The notes under the pieces are model-generated. The model had not been told where the DNA came from, searched no databases, and was given only the letters and a program-made list of their open reading frames with translations. Below, one piece after another: positions 25,261 to 34,914 of a stretch of 64,000 nucleotides of DNA (the stretch's first letter is position 1; each line of letters starts with the position of its first letter). A program made the translations under genes and the position numbers. The stretch is from NCBI RefSeq assembly GCF_003576475.1, contig NZ_QWGR01000004.1:62001-126000 (forward strand), given 5' to 3'. Origin of the DNA: Maribellus luteus (GTDB lineage Bacteria > Bacteroidota > Bacteroidia > Bacteroidales > Prolixibacteraceae).

Positions 25261-26075
25261 TTAAACTGCATAAAAAGATCGCGCTGCACAAACGTTGGCT
25301 TTTCTTCTGCTTTGCCTTCCAATGAAATTTCTTCTTTTGGCTCCTCAACGTTTTCAACCTCCTCCTGTTGTTGCAGCAATTTTCGTTCTTTTCTGCGTAA
25401 TACGTAAACAATCCCAAACTCTTCGGCCAGGGCACGTTTTTCTTCTTCCGACCCCGCTTCCAACTCCAGGTGACTTTCTATTTCGGTCCACAACTGAGAG
25501 ATAAAGTCGTTGGTGGTTTTACGTAGCTGCTGCATTTTCTCGAAGGCTCTCAGCGTATTTCGTTTCAGATTTTGCTGAAATATAGCTGCATCGCTGAACT
25601 CTTCCAATTTGAATTTTACCAACGCAATCGACGGGCTGTAAATGGCACTTCCGCCCTGCCGTACACGGTTTTGTTCTCCGTTAACAATAGTACGCCCCCA
25701 TTCCAGTATTTCCTGTTCTGTATTCAGCGCAGGAACTTTACCTCCCAAGTCCAAAAGGCTGCCATAATATTTTAATCCGCCATTTATTTCGCCTCTTTCC
25801 GAAGCAAATAACAGTACCTGGATAAAATGAGAAAGATACAGACGTGCGGTTTCCTGGGTGGCTTTATAATGTTTGTTATTGTCCGATTGCTGTTTGATAT
25901 TCAGCTCGTAATGCTTCAACGTATTTTCGAACTGGTTTTTTACGCTCTGCAGCTCTTCGATCGAATGTTTGGCAAAAGGGATATTTCGGGTTGTAATGGC
26001 GTTTACTTTTTTCAGGGCTGCTTCCAACGCGCGAAGCCTTGCCTTGTCCGTCGTGGGTAATCTTCTGTATGGCAT
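25257..26075 (-). CDS. Conserved-looking hypothetical, helical cytoplasmic protein
   Basis: 272 residues, no signal peptide or membrane helix. It is alpha-helical, with charged coiled-coil stretches (about 10-75 and 170-235) and a Glu-rich C-terminal tail (EEVENVEEPKEEISLEG). A central part (LLDLGGKVPALNTEQEILEWGRTIVNGEQ) looks more globular. I recognise no family. It is monocistronic and convergent with the CPBP gene. Codon use and length support a real gene. Confidence 0.7.
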   Translation of the reverse strand: MPYRRLPTTDKARLRALEAALKKVNAITTRNIPFAKHSIEELQSVKNQFENTLKHYELNIKQQSDNNKHYKATQETARLYLSHFIQVLLFASERGEINGGLKYYGSLLDLGGKVPALNTEQEILEWGRTIVNGEQNRVRQGGSAIYSPSIALVKFKLEEFSDAAIFQQNLKRNTLRAFEKMQQLRKTTNDFISQLWTEIESHLELEAGSEEEKRALAEEFGIVYVLRRKERKLLQQQEEVENVEEPKEEISLEGKAEEKPTFVQRDLFMQFN

Positions 26076-26174
26076 AAGTCCTCCTTGTTTTTGCGAATTT
26101 AAAGAATCGCAAGCTCAGATACAGGCCTTCGCCTTGTAACTTATGCACATCCGGTTGTGAATTATATGAAAAAA

Positions 26175-26204
26175 GAAAGCCTTTTCCGCAAAGAAAAGGC
26201 TTTC
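26175..26204 (-). terminator. Rho-independent terminator after sdhCAB
   Basis: Perfect 12-bp stem GAAAGCCTTTTC/GAAAAGGCTTTC with a 6-nt loop, followed on the minus strand by TTTTTTC. It lies about 22 bp past the sdhB stop. Confidence 0.9.
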
Positions 26205-26225
26205 AAACTATGATAAGTTAACAAA

Positions 26226-26987
26226 CTATCTGCTCAAACGTGCTTTTAAGTACTCGCGGTTCAGGCGGGCAATGTTCATGATAGAAATGCTTTTGGGGCA
26301 CTCAGCTTCACAAGCGCGGGTGTTGGTACAACCGCCGAAACCAAGTTCATCCATTTTTGCTACCATGCTCATGGCACGTGTATCGGCTTCCACTTTCCCT
26401 TGCGGCAACTTGGCCAGGTGAGAAACTTTTGCAGATACAAACAACATCGCCGATGAGTTTTTACAAGCCGCTACGCAAGCTCCGCAACCAATACATGCAG
26501 CTGCATCCATTGATTCTTCCGCATCTTCGCGCGACACCGGAATAGCGTTTGCATCGGGCACACCACCTGTGTTAACCGACACGAAACCACCGGCCTGAAG
26601 AATTTTCTCAAAAGCACTGCGGTCTACCACCAGGTCTTTAATTACCGGGAAAGCACGCGCACGCCAGGGTTCAATAATGATGGTTTCGCCATCTTTGAAC
26701 TTACGCATGTGCAACTGACAGGTAGTTACCTCGGTGTCTGGTCCGTGCGGGCGTCCGTTGATGTACAAGCTACAGGTTCCGCAAATACCTTCGCGGCAAT
26801 CGTGGTCAAAAGCGATCGGGTCAATTCCTTTTTCAATCAGGTCGTTGTTTAAAATGTCCATCATTTCAAGGAAAGAAGATCCGGTCGAAATATTCTCGAT
26901 CGTATAAGTCTCGAATCTTCCTTTGGATTTAGCGTTCTTTTGCCTCCAAACTTTTATTTTGAGTTGTTTCAGAATTTTATCAGCCAT
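26226..26987 (-). CDS. sdhB: Succinate dehydrogenase/fumarate reductase iron-sulfur subunit
   Basis: 253 residues. The N-terminal ferredoxin domain binds [2Fe-2S] through [10 protein letters not shown] (about 64-73) and a later Cys (TCQLH). The C-terminal part has [11 protein letters not shown] (about 161-171) and [14 protein letters not shown] (about 211-224) for the [3Fe-4S] and [4Fe-4S] clusters. It carries electrons between the flavoprotein and the dihaem cytochrome b. Third gene of sdhCAB, followed by a strong terminator. In Bacteroidota this complex often works as fumarate reductase in anaerobic energy metabolism; direction cannot be read from sequence. Confidence 0.95.
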   Translation of the reverse strand: MADKILKQLKIKVWRQKNAKSKGRFETYTIENISTGSSFLEMMDILNNDLIEKGIDPIAFDHDCREGICGTCSLYINGRPHGPDTEVTTCQLHMRKFKDGETIIIEPWRARAFPVIKDLVVDRSAFEKILQAGGFVSVNTGGVPDANAIPVSREDAEESMDAAACIGCGACVAACKNSSAMLFVSAKVSHLAKLPQGKVEADTRAMSMVAKMDELGFGGCTNTRACEAECPKSISIMNIARLNREYLKARLSR

Positions 26988-27027
26988 TTCTTTTCGATTT
27001 TAAGATTAATAGATTTGAGTCGTGAGA

Positions 27028-28968
27028 CTACTTGTAACTACGTTGTGTGAGTTTCACATTCTCAAAAACCAAATCTTCTTTGTGTAATACCGGCTCCTGG
27101 CCTTCTCCCTTGTACTCCCAGCACGAAACGTAAGTAAACTGTTCGTCGTTACGTTTTGCTTCGCCCTCTTCGGTTGCCGATTCTTCACGGAAGTGACCTC
27201 CGCAAGACTCGTTACGATCCAGTGCATCGCGTGCCATCAGTTCGCCAATATCCAGGAAGTCAGCAACACGACCTGCTTTTTCCAGTTCCGGATTCAGGTT
27301 ATCCAGTTCTCCCGGAATACGAACGTCTTTCCAGAATTCTTCGCGGATTACCTTGATTTCCTCAATGGCTTTTTTCAGACCTTCTGCATTACGCGACATT
27401 CCCACGTAATCCCACATAATATGTCCCAGCTTTTTGTGGAAATAATCCACCGGCTTGGAACCTTTTACATTGAATAGCTTTTCAATTCTGTCAGTCACCG
27501 CTTTTTCTGCTTCCACAAATTCCGGAGCATTTACATCGGTTTTCGGCGTCATAATTTCGTCAGCCAGGTAATCACCAATGGTGTAAGGCAATACGAAATA
27601 TCCGTCAGCCAATCCCTGCATCAAAGCAGAAGCACCCAAACGGTTGGCACCGTGATCCGAGAAGTTGGCTTCACCAATCGAATACAAACCGGGAACGGTT
27701 GTCATCAGGTTGTAGTCAACCCAGGTTCCACCCATTGAATAGTGAATAGCCGGGTAGATCATCATCGGCTCTTTATACGGATCAGTATCGGTGATCTTTT
27801 CGTACATCTGGAACAAGTTTCCGTAACGGGCAGTAATCACATCTTTACCCAATCTTTCGATCGAATATTTGAAATCGAGGAATACAGCTTTTCCTTCGGC
27901 GTTTACACCAAAGCCTGCATCGCAACGCTCTTTGGCAGCACGCGAAGCAACGTCACGCGGAACCAGGTTACCGTACGAAGGATACCTTCTTTCGAGGTAA
28001 AAATCGCGATCCTCATCAGCAATATCATTCGGGCCGATCTCGCCCTTCTGCAATTTTACTGCATCTTCTTTTTTCTTCGGAACCCATACACGACCGTCAT
28101 TACGCAACGATTCCGACATCAAAGTCAGTTTTGATTGCTGGTCGCCGTGTACCGGAATACAGGTCGGGTGGATCTGTACAAAACAAGGGTTCGACATGAA
28201 CGCTCCTTTTTTGTAGCATTGCCAAGCTGCCGATCCGTTACTTCCCATCGCATTGGTTGAAAGGAAGAATACGTTTCCATAACCACCGGTTGCCACCACT
28301 ACTGCGTGTGCTCCAAATCTTTTGATTTTTCCGCTTACCAGGTCGCGGGCAATAATCCCACGAGCTTTTCCATCTACAACAACCACATCCAGCATTTCGT
28401 GGCGGTTATACATTTCCACACTGCCTTTGGCAATCTGACGGTTCAAAGCCTGGTACGCACCAATCAGCAACTGTTGTCCGGTTTGTCCGCGCGCATAAAA
28501 CGTACGGCTTACCAACACCCCACCAAATGAACGGTTGTCAAGCAAACCGCCGTATTCGCGACCAAACGGAACACCTTGTGCCACACACTGGTCGATAATG
28601 TTGGGTGAAACTTCGGCCAAACGGTAAACGTTGGCTTCGCGGGCACGGTAGTCGCCCCCTTTGATTGTATCATAAAACAACCGGAAAACCGAGTCGTTAT
28701 CGTTTTGGTAGTTTTTTGCAGCGTTGATACCACCCTGTGCTGCAATCGAGTGCGCACGACGTGGGCTGTCCTGGTAACAAAATGCTTTTACCTTGTATCC
28801 GAGTTCGGCCAGTGAAGCAGCTGCCGAAGCACCTCCCAAACCGGTTCCAACCACGATAACTTCTAATTTACGCTTGTTTGCAGGGCTCACCACTTTGATG
28901 GCCGATTTATGCTTGGTCCACTTTTCGGCCAATGGGCCCTGAGGTATTTTACTATCTAAAATGCTCAT
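27028..28968 (-). CDS. sdhA: Succinate dehydrogenase/fumarate reductase flavoprotein subunit
   Basis: 646 residues. FAD is bound by [19 protein letters not shown] (about 40-58), and the covalent FAD histidine lies in [17 protein letters not shown] (about 71-87). Catalytic regions include [10 protein letters not shown] and [14 protein letters not shown]. It oxidises succinate or reduces fumarate at the cytoplasmic face. Its length and gene order (C-A-B) match the B. fragilis/Wolinella-type diheme complexes. The gap is 13 bp to sdhC and 40 bp to sdhB. Confidence 0.95.
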   Translation of the reverse strand: MSILDSKIPQGPLAEKWTKHKSAIKVVSPANKRKLEVIVVGTGLGGASAAASLAELGYKVKAFCYQDSPRRAHSIAAQGGINAAKNYQNDNDSVFRLFYDTIKGGDYRAREANVYRLAEVSPNIIDQCVAQGVPFGREYGGLLDNRSFGGVLVSRTFYARGQTGQQLLIGAYQALNRQIAKGSVEMYNRHEMLDVVVVDGKARGIIARDLVSGKIKRFGAHAVVVATGGYGNVFFLSTNAMGSNGSAAWQCYKKGAFMSNPCFVQIHPTCIPVHGDQQSKLTLMSESLRNDGRVWVPKKKEDAVKLQKGEIGPNDIADEDRDFYLERRYPSYGNLVPRDVASRAAKERCDAGFGVNAEGKAVFLDFKYSIERLGKDVITARYGNLFQMYEKITDTDPYKEPMMIYPAIHYSMGGTWVDYNLMTTVPGLYSIGEANFSDHGANRLGASALMQGLADGYFVLPYTIGDYLADEIMTPKTDVNAPEFVEAEKAVTDRIEKLFNVKGSKPVDYFHKKLGHIMWDYVGMSRNAEGLKKAIEEIKVIREEFWKDVRIPGELDNLNPELEKAGRVADFLDIGELMARDALDRNESCGGHFREESATEEGEAKRNDEQFTYVSCWEYKGEGQEPVLHKEDLVFENVKLTQRSYK

Positions 28969-28981
28969 AATTCTTTCCTTT

Positions 28982-29671
28982 TTAATTGTTCAATCCAAAC
29001 ATGAAATAAAGCGGAATAATCGCAAAACCAAGGGCCACAACTACGGCATAAATCTGGCCAATAACCTGCCATCTTTTTAACCAGTACTTGTTGTTCAACC
29101 CCAGTGTCTGGAATGATGACCAGAATCCGTGTGAAAGGTGTACACCCAACAAAATTCCACCGATGATGTAGAAAATGCCCAGCGCAGTGCTTTGGATAAA
29201 TGCTGTAGATACAAGTGCATACGCATTTTCCATGTGAACTCCCTTAACCACTACTTCTTCCAGCAAGTGATGCCCGGTGAATTTCATTTTCACAAAGAAA
29301 TCGAGGATGTGAATGATCAGGAAAACCAGCACCAATCCACCCAGCACCAGCATGTTACGCGAAGCCCATGTACTGGCACCACTCATGTTCTTTTTGGCGT
29401 ACTTCACCGGACGTGCTTTCCAGTTCTGGTACTCCAGCATGAACGACCATAAGATGTGAACTATGAATCCCAATCCTAAAACGGGTTCCATTACTTTAAT
29501 AAGTGGGTTGGTTGCCATAAAATGAGCCCCCTGATTAAACAAATCACCACTGTCATCAAAAATAAGTAACAGGTTGATGCCTAAATGGACCGCAATGAAT
29601 ACCATCAGGAAAAGACCCGACACACTCATTATGAACTTTCTTCCAATTGAGGCAGTTAAAAATTTGCTCAT
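28982..29671 (-). CDS. sdhC: Succinate dehydrogenase cytochrome b subunit
   Basis: 229 residues with five transmembrane helices (about 12-35, 58-80, 103-127, 153-178, 200-224), the single large membrane subunit of type B complexes. Histidines in [26 protein letters not shown] and GVHLSHGFW are the expected ligands of two haem b groups. It exchanges electrons with menaquinone. First gene of sdhCAB, with a near-consensus promoter 50 bp upstream. Confidence 0.92.
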   Translation of the reverse strand: MSKFLTASIGRKFIMSVSGLFLMVFIAVHLGINLLLIFDDSGDLFNQGAHFMATNPLIKVMEPVLGLGFIVHILWSFMLEYQNWKARPVKYAKKNMSGASTWASRNMLVLGGLVLVFLIIHILDFFVKMKFTGHHLLEEVVVKGVHMENAYALVSTAFIQSTALGIFYIIGGILLGVHLSHGFWSSFQTLGLNNKYWLKRWQVIGQIYAVVVALGFAIIPLYFMFGLNN

Positions 29672-29719
29672 AATCTATTTATATTTTGGTTGATTTAATA
29701 ACTCTTTAAAAGAGCATCA

Positions 29720-29751
29720 CAAATGTAGATGAACCCCCTATTATCCGCAAA
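29720..29751 (-). promoter_or_regulatory. Bacteroidota promoter for sdhCAB
   Basis: On the minus strand a -33 TTTG (29751-29748) and a -7 TACATTTG (29727-29720) are separated by 20 nt, an excellent match to TTTG-N19-21-TAnnTTTG. The -7 ends about 48 bp before the sdhC ATG. Confidence 0.75.
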
Positions 29752-29966
29752 AAAGGCGATCTAAAATAGCTAATTTAAAATGTTTCTACAAACAATTTAA
29801 TTTTGGGTTTAAATTGAAGTTTGAACTAGAGTGAGTTATGCCGTAAATAATGGAAATATTGCATAAACAGAAGCGGCAATTTTTCACCTAAAAGCGCATT
29901 TGGCAATTTTTAAGCTCCAGAAAATACTCTTCCGTTGACCGGCGCAGTATGATTCTAATCGCAAAA

Positions 29967-30854
29967 TCAACACCGAGTACTACTCAATACCTCCCGCACC
30001 TTGCGGATATGTTCAGGCGTTGTTCCGCAACAACCGCCGATAATATTCGCACCGGCACGCAGTAATTCCGGAACAAGTCTCGCCATTTCTTCGGGTGTTT
30101 CCGGAAAATGGGTTTCACCGTCGCAATAAACCGGCATTCCGGCGTTGGCATGTACCAGCACCGGAACGGCAGAATTTGCCTTTCGGATTTCTTCTACAAT
30201 ACCGATCATATTGGCAATGCCGTTGCCACAATTGGCACCTATCAGTTCGGCGCCGGCATCCACCAGCGTGTTTACCATATCGGTTGGGGAGATTCCCATC
30301 ATCGAGCGAAATTCTCCGCTAAGCGTTTTCTCAAACGTCATGGTGCAGAAAACTTCGCACTGCGTATTTTCTTTTGCTGCCCGGATGGCAATTCGTGCTT
30401 CGTCCAGGTCGGTCATCGTTTCAATCATAATCGCATCGGCCCCACCGGCCTCCAAGCCCATCGCCTGCTCTTTAAAAGCTTCATACATCTCGTCTTCGCT
30501 TACATCGCCCATCATCAGGATTTTTCCGGTAGGCCCTACCGATCCCAACACAAACTTATTGCCCGCTGCCTTGCGACTTAGTTCAGCAGCTGCCTTGTTC
30601 AGCTCAAAAACCTTATCCCCCAGGCCATATCTTCCCAGCTTAAAACAAGTACCTCCAAAACTATTGGTTTCCACCATATCAGCACCCGCTTCAATATAAC
30701 TTTTGGCAATGTCATACACATCATCCGGATGCGAAAGGTTCCACTCTTCGGGGCATTCGCCGGCTTTCAATCCTTTTTGCTGAAGAAATGTTCCCCAGGC
30801 TCCGTCCGACACCAGGATCCTTCCCTGCATGATCTGATCAACGATCTTTCCCAT
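29967..30854 (-). CDS. Homocysteine S-methyltransferase domain protein
   Basis: 295 residues, a single homocysteine-binding barrel as in the N-terminal module of MetH or in BHMT. It opens LVSDGAWGTFLQQKGL (about 14-29). The zinc-binding cysteines are in GANCGNG (about 206) and GGCCGTT (about 272-278). It starts 11 bp after the stop of a corrinoid protein gene, so the two likely act together: the corrinoid carries the methyl group and this protein passes it to homocysteine to give methionine. The MetH pterin-binding and reactivation modules are not encoded here, so the methyl source is unknown. Confidence 0.88.
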   Translation of the reverse strand: MGKIVDQIMQGRILVSDGAWGTFLQQKGLKAGECPEEWNLSHPDDVYDIAKSYIEAGADMVETNSFGGTCFKLGRYGLGDKVFELNKAAAELSRKAAGNKFVLGSVGPTGKILMMGDVSEDEMYEAFKEQAMGLEAGGADAIMIETMTDLDEARIAIRAAKENTQCEVFCTMTFEKTLSGEFRSMMGISPTDMVNTLVDAGAELIGANCGNGIANMIGIVEEIRKANSAVPVLVHANAGMPVYCDGETHFPETPEEMARLVPELLRAGANIIGGCCGTTPEHIRKVREVLSSTRC

Positions 30855-30865
30855 TTCTGATTGTT

Positions 30866-31534
30866 TTAAGCAACTAACGAATTCAGGAACTCCACCAACC
30901 CTTGGGGATCTGCCGAATAGGCATCGGCACCAATCCGGTCACAAAAGTCCTGCGTTACCGGCGCTCCGCCCACCGCAATTTTTGCCTCCGGAATTTCAGC
31001 CCGGATCGCTTTGGCAATCCGCTCCATATTTACCATGGTAGTAGTCAGCAAGGCCGAAAGCCCCACAATCGCATTTTCATGTTTCTTTAGCGCTTCAATA
31101 AAAGTTTCGGCTTTTACATCAATTCCCAGGTCAATCACCTCCCAGCCATTGCCTTCAACCATCATCGACACCAGGTTTTTGCCAATGTCGTGCAGATCGC
31201 CTTCCACCGTACCGATGATGAAAGTTCCTTTTTGCTTTACTTCCCCTGTCAGAAAAAACGGTTTAAGATGGACCAAGGCCGTACTCATGGCTTTTGCCGC
31301 CATCAGCACCTGCGGAACAAAAACCTTGTTTTCCCGAAACTTTATCCCGATTCTCTCCATTCCGGGCATCAATCCCTTGGTCAAAATATCCTGGGCCGAA
31401 ACGCCCTCTTCCAGCGCCTGCCGCGTGAGTTCATCGGCACCCTCCTGATCTTTCATATGAGGAGGATAGGGCGCTGCCCTGTTAATTTTGCCGAATTCCA
31501 CACACCCGGCAATTTTAGATAAGATCTCGTTCAT
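30866..31534 (-). CDS. Corrinoid (B12-binding) methyltransferase carrier protein
   Basis: 222 residues from the ATG at 31534; an in-frame extension to 31630 adds only residues unrelated to the family. Residues about 1-90 form the helical cap (DILTKGLMPGMERIGIKF, FVPQVLMAAKAM), and the rest is the Rossmann-like B12 domain with the cobalt-ligand motif GDLHDIGKNLV (DxHxxG). It is the MtaC/MtbC/MetH-module family. It sits directly upstream of a homocysteine S-methyltransferase. Related corrinoid carriers accept methyl groups from methoxyl, methylamine or methylthiol compounds through a separate MtxB-type enzyme, which is absent here. Confidence 0.88.
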   Translation of the reverse strand: MNEILSKIAGCVEFGKINRAAPYPPHMKDQEGADELTRQALEEGVSAQDILTKGLMPGMERIGIKFRENKVFVPQVLMAAKAMSTALVHLKPFFLTGEVKQKGTFIIGTVEGDLHDIGKNLVSMMVEGNGWEVIDLGIDVKAETFIEALKKHENAIVGLSALLTTTMVNMERIAKAIRAEIPEAKIAVGGAPVTQDFCDRIGADAYSADPQGLVEFLNSLVA

Positions 31535-31738
31535 GGTCGTATTGTATCTGCTTGTGTAAAGATTATGAAATCGTTTAGATAATCGAAAAAAAGCACCGGG
31601 AAATTTTGAAAAGGATAAGCACAAAATCAACGAAAAACATCCGAAGGTGCCAAAGTACTTTTATTACGTTCAGCATCTACATCCGGTTGGAATAAACCGA
31701 CTGAAATTCTAACTTTAGCACCACTAAATCAAAAACCT

Positions 31739-33097
31739 ATGAGTACGCCTTTCCTTTTGTTTATTATATTTTCGGCGGTAGCACTGCTTCTTTTCCTGGT
31801 ACTGAAATTCAAGATCAGCGCTTTTATTTCCCTGCTGATCACAGCCATCTATGTTGGAATTATTTCCGGAATGCCACTGAAAGACATTTCAACTTCCATA
31901 CAAGAGGGAATGGCCGGAACATTGGGTTTTGTAGCTACGGTGGTGGGGCTGGGAGCCATTTTCGGACAAATGCTGGAAAGTTCGGGCGGAGCAGAAGCAC
32001 TGGCGCACTACCTGGTCAAGAAATTTGGCACCGACCGTGCTTCGTGGGCCATGGTTATCACCGGGTTTATTGTGGCTATCCCGGTATTTTTTGACGTTGG
32101 TTTTATCATCCTCGTGCCAATTATTTATGCTTTGTCGCGCGACACAAAAAAATCACTTTTATACTACGGAATTCCCTTGCTGGCTGGTTTAGCTGCCACG
32201 CACAGTTTTATACCCCCCACTCCCGGACCGGTGGCTGTGGCCGATATTATTAATGTACAACTTGGCTGGGTGATTCTTTTTGGCGCCATTATCGGTTTTC
32301 CAACCGCAGTAATTGCTGGCCCGGTTTGGGGAAAATACATTTCAGGAAAAATATACCTCACGCCCCCGCCCGAACTGGAAGCCAACAATGAAAAATCGTA
32401 CGATCCGAACGCGCTACCCTCCTTCCGGCTGATTGCCGCCATGATTGCGATCCCGTTGTTACTGATTCTTGTGAATACTTTTACCGGGCTTGCTGTTCAA
32501 AAAGAGATAATCGCCCCATCTGTCTGGACAGATTTGCTCGAATTTCTCGGACACCCCTTCACAGCCCTTATTATTGCGACACTGGCAGCTATCTACTTTC
32601 TGTGCATCCGTCGCGGAATGGACAGGCAGAAAATACTCGACCTAAGCACCAAAGCACTGGGCCCCGCAGGAATTATCATTCTGATAACGGGCGCGGGTGG
32701 CGTGCTCAAACAAATGCTGGTTGACAGCGGAATCGGAAAAATAATGGCCGAGTCCATGGCGAACTCAGCACTTCCGCCCATTGTGCTGGCCTGGTTGCTG
32801 GCAGCCGTTGTTCGTGTTACGCAAGGCTCTTCAACTGTTGCCATGATCACCGCCGCCGGAATTATTGCTCCCGTTCTCGAGGAATTTGCGTTAAGCGATC
32901 CGCACCGCGCACTGGTGGTGATTGCCATTGCTTCGGGCGCTACTTTGCTTTCGCACGTAAACGACAGCGGATTCTGGCTGGTCGGAAAATATTTCGGGAT
33001 GAACGAAAAACAAACCCTCCGCTCGTGGACCGTCATGGAATCGATCATTGCCGTGTGCGGACTGATTTTTACCTTGCTGCTGAGTTTATTCTTCTAA
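31739..33097 (+). CDS. GntP family gluconate/organic acid:H+ symporter
   Basis: 452 residues, about 12-14 transmembrane helices and the usual GntP length. Family segments include GFIVAIPVFFDVGFIILVP (about 116-134), HSFIPPTPGPVAVAD (about 158-172), RVTQGSSTVAMITAAG (about 362) and LLSHVNDSGFWLVGKYFG (about 401-418). Members take up gluconate, glycerate or related hydroxy acids. No gluconate kinase or dehydrogenase is adjacent, so the exact substrate is open. The ORF is monocistronic and divergent from the corrinoid gene. A weak -7-like TAACTTTA lies about 22-29 bp upstream. Confidence 0.88.
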   Translation: MSTPFLLFIIFSAVALLLFLVLKFKISAFISLLITAIYVGIISGMPLKDISTSIQEGMAGTLGFVATVVGLGAIFGQMLESSGGAEALAHYLVKKFGTDRASWAMVITGFIVAIPVFFDVGFIILVPIIYALSRDTKKSLLYYGIPLLAGLAATHSFIPPTPGPVAVADIINVQLGWVILFGAIIGFPTAVIAGPVWGKYISGKIYLTPPPELEANNEKSYDPNALPSFRLIAAMIAIPLLLILVNTFTGLAVQKEIIAPSVWTDLLEFLGHPFTALIIATLAAIYFLCIRRGMDRQKILDLSTKALGPAGIIILITGAGGVLKQMLVDSGIGKIMAESMANSALPPIVLAWLLAAVVRVTQGSSTVAMITAAGIIAPVLEEFALSDPHRALVVIAIASGATLLSHVNDSGFWLVGKYFGMNEKQTLRSWTVMESIIAVCGLIFTLLLSLFF

Positions 33098-33125
33098 ATT
33101 TATACGAGAAAGAAGTTCAGAAACG

Positions 33126-33164
33126 CTCCCTTTTTAAGGGGAGCTCCCGACAGGGTGAGGGGTA
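33126..33164 (+). repeat. Left imperfect inverted repeat flanking the DUF559 gene
   Basis: CTCCCTTTTTAAGGGGAG begins a 39-bp stretch ending AGGGTGAGGGGTA, just before the DUF559 start. The reverse complement of 33556-33594 is a recognisable but imperfect match, including the CCCTT...AAGGG hairpin and a CGACAG core. Confidence 0.55.
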
Positions 33165-33178
33165 AAAAAATAAACAAA

Positions 33179-33543
33179 ATGCGCTACGAACAAATAAAAC
33201 AAACCGCCCGAAAGTTAAGACACGAAGCTACTCCTGAAGAACGAAAGCTCTGGAGATACCTAAGACGCAATCAATTAAAGGGTAGGAAATTTCTACGACA
33301 ACATGCCATTATATACGACTCCATCGGAGATGAGCATTTTTTCTATGTTCCTGATTTTTACTGTTTCAAAGAAAACCTGGCGATTGAACTAGATGGAAAG
33401 ATTCACGAATTCAACAAAAAAAGGATCAGAGACGCGATGAAATTTTGAAAAACATGGGTATAAAAATACTTAGATTTAAAAACGCAGAACTCGATAATAT
33501 GGACAAGGTTGTACAACGAATTATTTCAGCCTTTACTGCTTAA
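33179..33543 (+). pseudogene. Frameshifted DUF559 endonuclease-fold gene
   Basis: The frame opened at ATG 33179 (RYEQIKQTARKLRHEATPEE) gives a normal DUF559/Vsr-like start, including the nuclease-type FYVPDFYCFKENLAIELDGKIHEF, but ends early at 33448. The missing C-terminus (RRDEILKNMGIKILRFKN... to TAA at 33543) continues in the -1 frame. The shift falls at a seven-A run (AACAAAAAAAGG, about 33414-33422). The total of 365 bp is not a multiple of three, consistent with one lost base. It may be a pseudogene, a sequencing error in the homopolymer, or a slippage-read gene. It is flanked by imperfect inverted repeats. Confidence 0.8.
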
Positions 33544-33555
33544 TTTTCTCTCTCT

Positions 33556-33594
33556 CTACCCTTTTGTCTGTCGACATTTTCCCTTACAAGGGAA
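33556..33594 (-). repeat. Right imperfect inverted repeat flanking the DUF559 gene
   Basis: Reads, on the minus strand, TTCCCTTGTAAGGGAA followed by GTCGACAG and an AGGGTAG end. It pairs with 33126-33164 in inverted orientation, bracketing the DUF559 gene as if they were the ends of a mobile or repeat unit. Confidence 0.55.
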
Positions 33595-33712
33595 AAACGA
33601 AGAAAGTAAGAACACCATCTAATTACCTCATTGTCTGCAAGAAATAAATATCTCTAAGTAGATTCCATTCTAATAAGAATTTTTATAGTCTTGAAATTTC
33701 TAACTTCGACTC

Positions 33713-34165
33713 ATGAAATTCGAATTCAAACATTTTTCGGAGCTTACAAACGAAGAGCTTTACGGTATTATGCAACTTCGGGCAGAAGTTTTTGTGGTGG
33801 AACAAAACTGTGTTTACAACGACCTGGACGGCCACGACAAAGAAGCCATTCACCAGTTTCTCAGAAAAGACGGAGTTGTGGTTGCCTGTTCCAGGCTTCT
33901 AAAACCCGGGTCACGGTTTAGCGATTATTCGATTGGGCGGGTAGTGGTAAAAGAGTCGGAACGGGGAACGGGCCTGGGAATTCAAATGATGGAGGAAGCC
34001 AAAGATTTCATGTTAAAGGAATGGAACGCTGAAAAAATAAAAATCAGCGCACAAAAATACCTGCAGAAATTTTACGAAGAGCTTGGATTTGTTGTAATCA
34101 CGGAAGAATACCTGGAAGATGGGATTCCTCATTTCGGCATGTTGCTCGAATATAAAAAGCAGTAA
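33713..34165 (+). CDS. GNAT family N-acetyltransferase, ElaA-like
   Basis: 150 residues, the normal ElaA length. It starts FKHFSELTNEELYGIMQLRAEVFVVEQNCVYNDLDGHD, the characteristic ElaA opening, and has the acetyl-CoA loop RVVVKESERGTGLGIQMM (about 76-93), with a C-terminal QKYLQKFYEELGFV. Substrate is unknown. It is followed by a signal-peptide protein 5 bp downstream, a likely two-gene unit. A near-consensus -7 (TAACTTCG) lies about 20 bp upstream. Confidence 0.88.
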   Translation: MKFEFKHFSELTNEELYGIMQLRAEVFVVEQNCVYNDLDGHDKEAIHQFLRKDGVVVACSRLLKPGSRFSDYSIGRVVVKESERGTGLGIQMMEEAKDFMLKEWNAEKIKISAQKYLQKFYEELGFVVITEEYLEDGIPHFGMLLEYKKQ

Positions 34166-34170
34166 CCCAA

Positions 34171-34914
34171 ATGGCGAAGAGCTTTTTCACCAGCCTATTT
34201 CTTCTTCTGCTCATCCCTTTGCACCCTAAAGCACAGGATGACCTTAACAACCGTATTTTTCGATTAACCTACAACCAGCACTACGACTCGGCCACCGTTC
34301 TGCTGACTTCCAATCAGCCAATCATCGATGCCTATTACTACGCAGTACTCGACATTGACCTGAGCTACTGGAAAAACGTAACCGGAACTGACACTCCCAA
34401 CTACCCGGCGTTTGAGCAAACACTCACCAAATACAACCTTCGTTCGGTTGAAACCTTTGATCAAAAAGCAATTCAGCTGATCATGCTTTCTTACCAATTG
34501 CGTTATCAGCTAAAACGTTACCGGGTTTTTGACGCCATATTGACCCGGAAAAAGACATTGATTCTTTTCAACGAATTAAAGGACCGATCAACACTGCTTA
34601 CTTCCGACCAGCAGGAACTATTTCGCTTATACAGTGCATTGATCCTGTATTTCGACAATTACCTGAAGCCATTTTTCATCGCCAATAAAAAGGAAAACAG
34701 AATTGCAGCGCTCACTGAAATGGAAAAACTCACCCATTCGGAAAACAACATCACGGCCACCCTTTCAACCTATTTTGTTGGAAAGATTTACCTGGATTAT
34801 GAAAAAGAATTCAGAAAAGGAGCTCAGCATTTCCAAACACTTAGTGCCGATTATCCGGCCAACAACCGGTTTAAGAAATTATACGAAGACTGCCTCAGCA
34901 AAGCCGCCAATTAA
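34171..34914 (+). CDS. Exported helical (TPR-like) protein of unknown function
   Basis: 247 residues with a signal peptide (about 1-21, PLHPKAQ). The mature part is alpha-helical, with repeated aromatic/Tyr-rich helices and a C-terminal ADYPANNRFKKLYEDCLSKA segment that looks like a TPR-type outer-membrane assembly or periplasmic helper protein. No family named with confidence. It starts 5 bp after the GNAT gene, so both are probably cotranscribed. The stop overlaps the convergent zinc-ribbon gene by 4 bp. Confidence 0.7.
   Translation: MAKSFFTSLFLLLLIPLHPKAQDDLNNRIFRLTYNQHYDSATVLLTSNQPIIDAYYYAVLDIDLSYWKNVTGTDTPNYPAFEQTLTKYNLRSVETFDQKAIQLIMLSYQLRYQLKRYRVFDAILTRKKTLILFNELKDRSTLLTSDQQELFRLYSALILYFDNYLKPFFIANKKENRIAALTEMEKLTHSENNITATLSTYFVGKIYLDYEKEFRKGAQHFQTLSADYPANNRFKKLYEDCLSKAAN

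Noticed and set aside
31535-31738. Cobalamin riboswitch upstream of the corrinoid protein gene
   Set aside because: No B12-box-like conserved sequence was found in the leader by eye.
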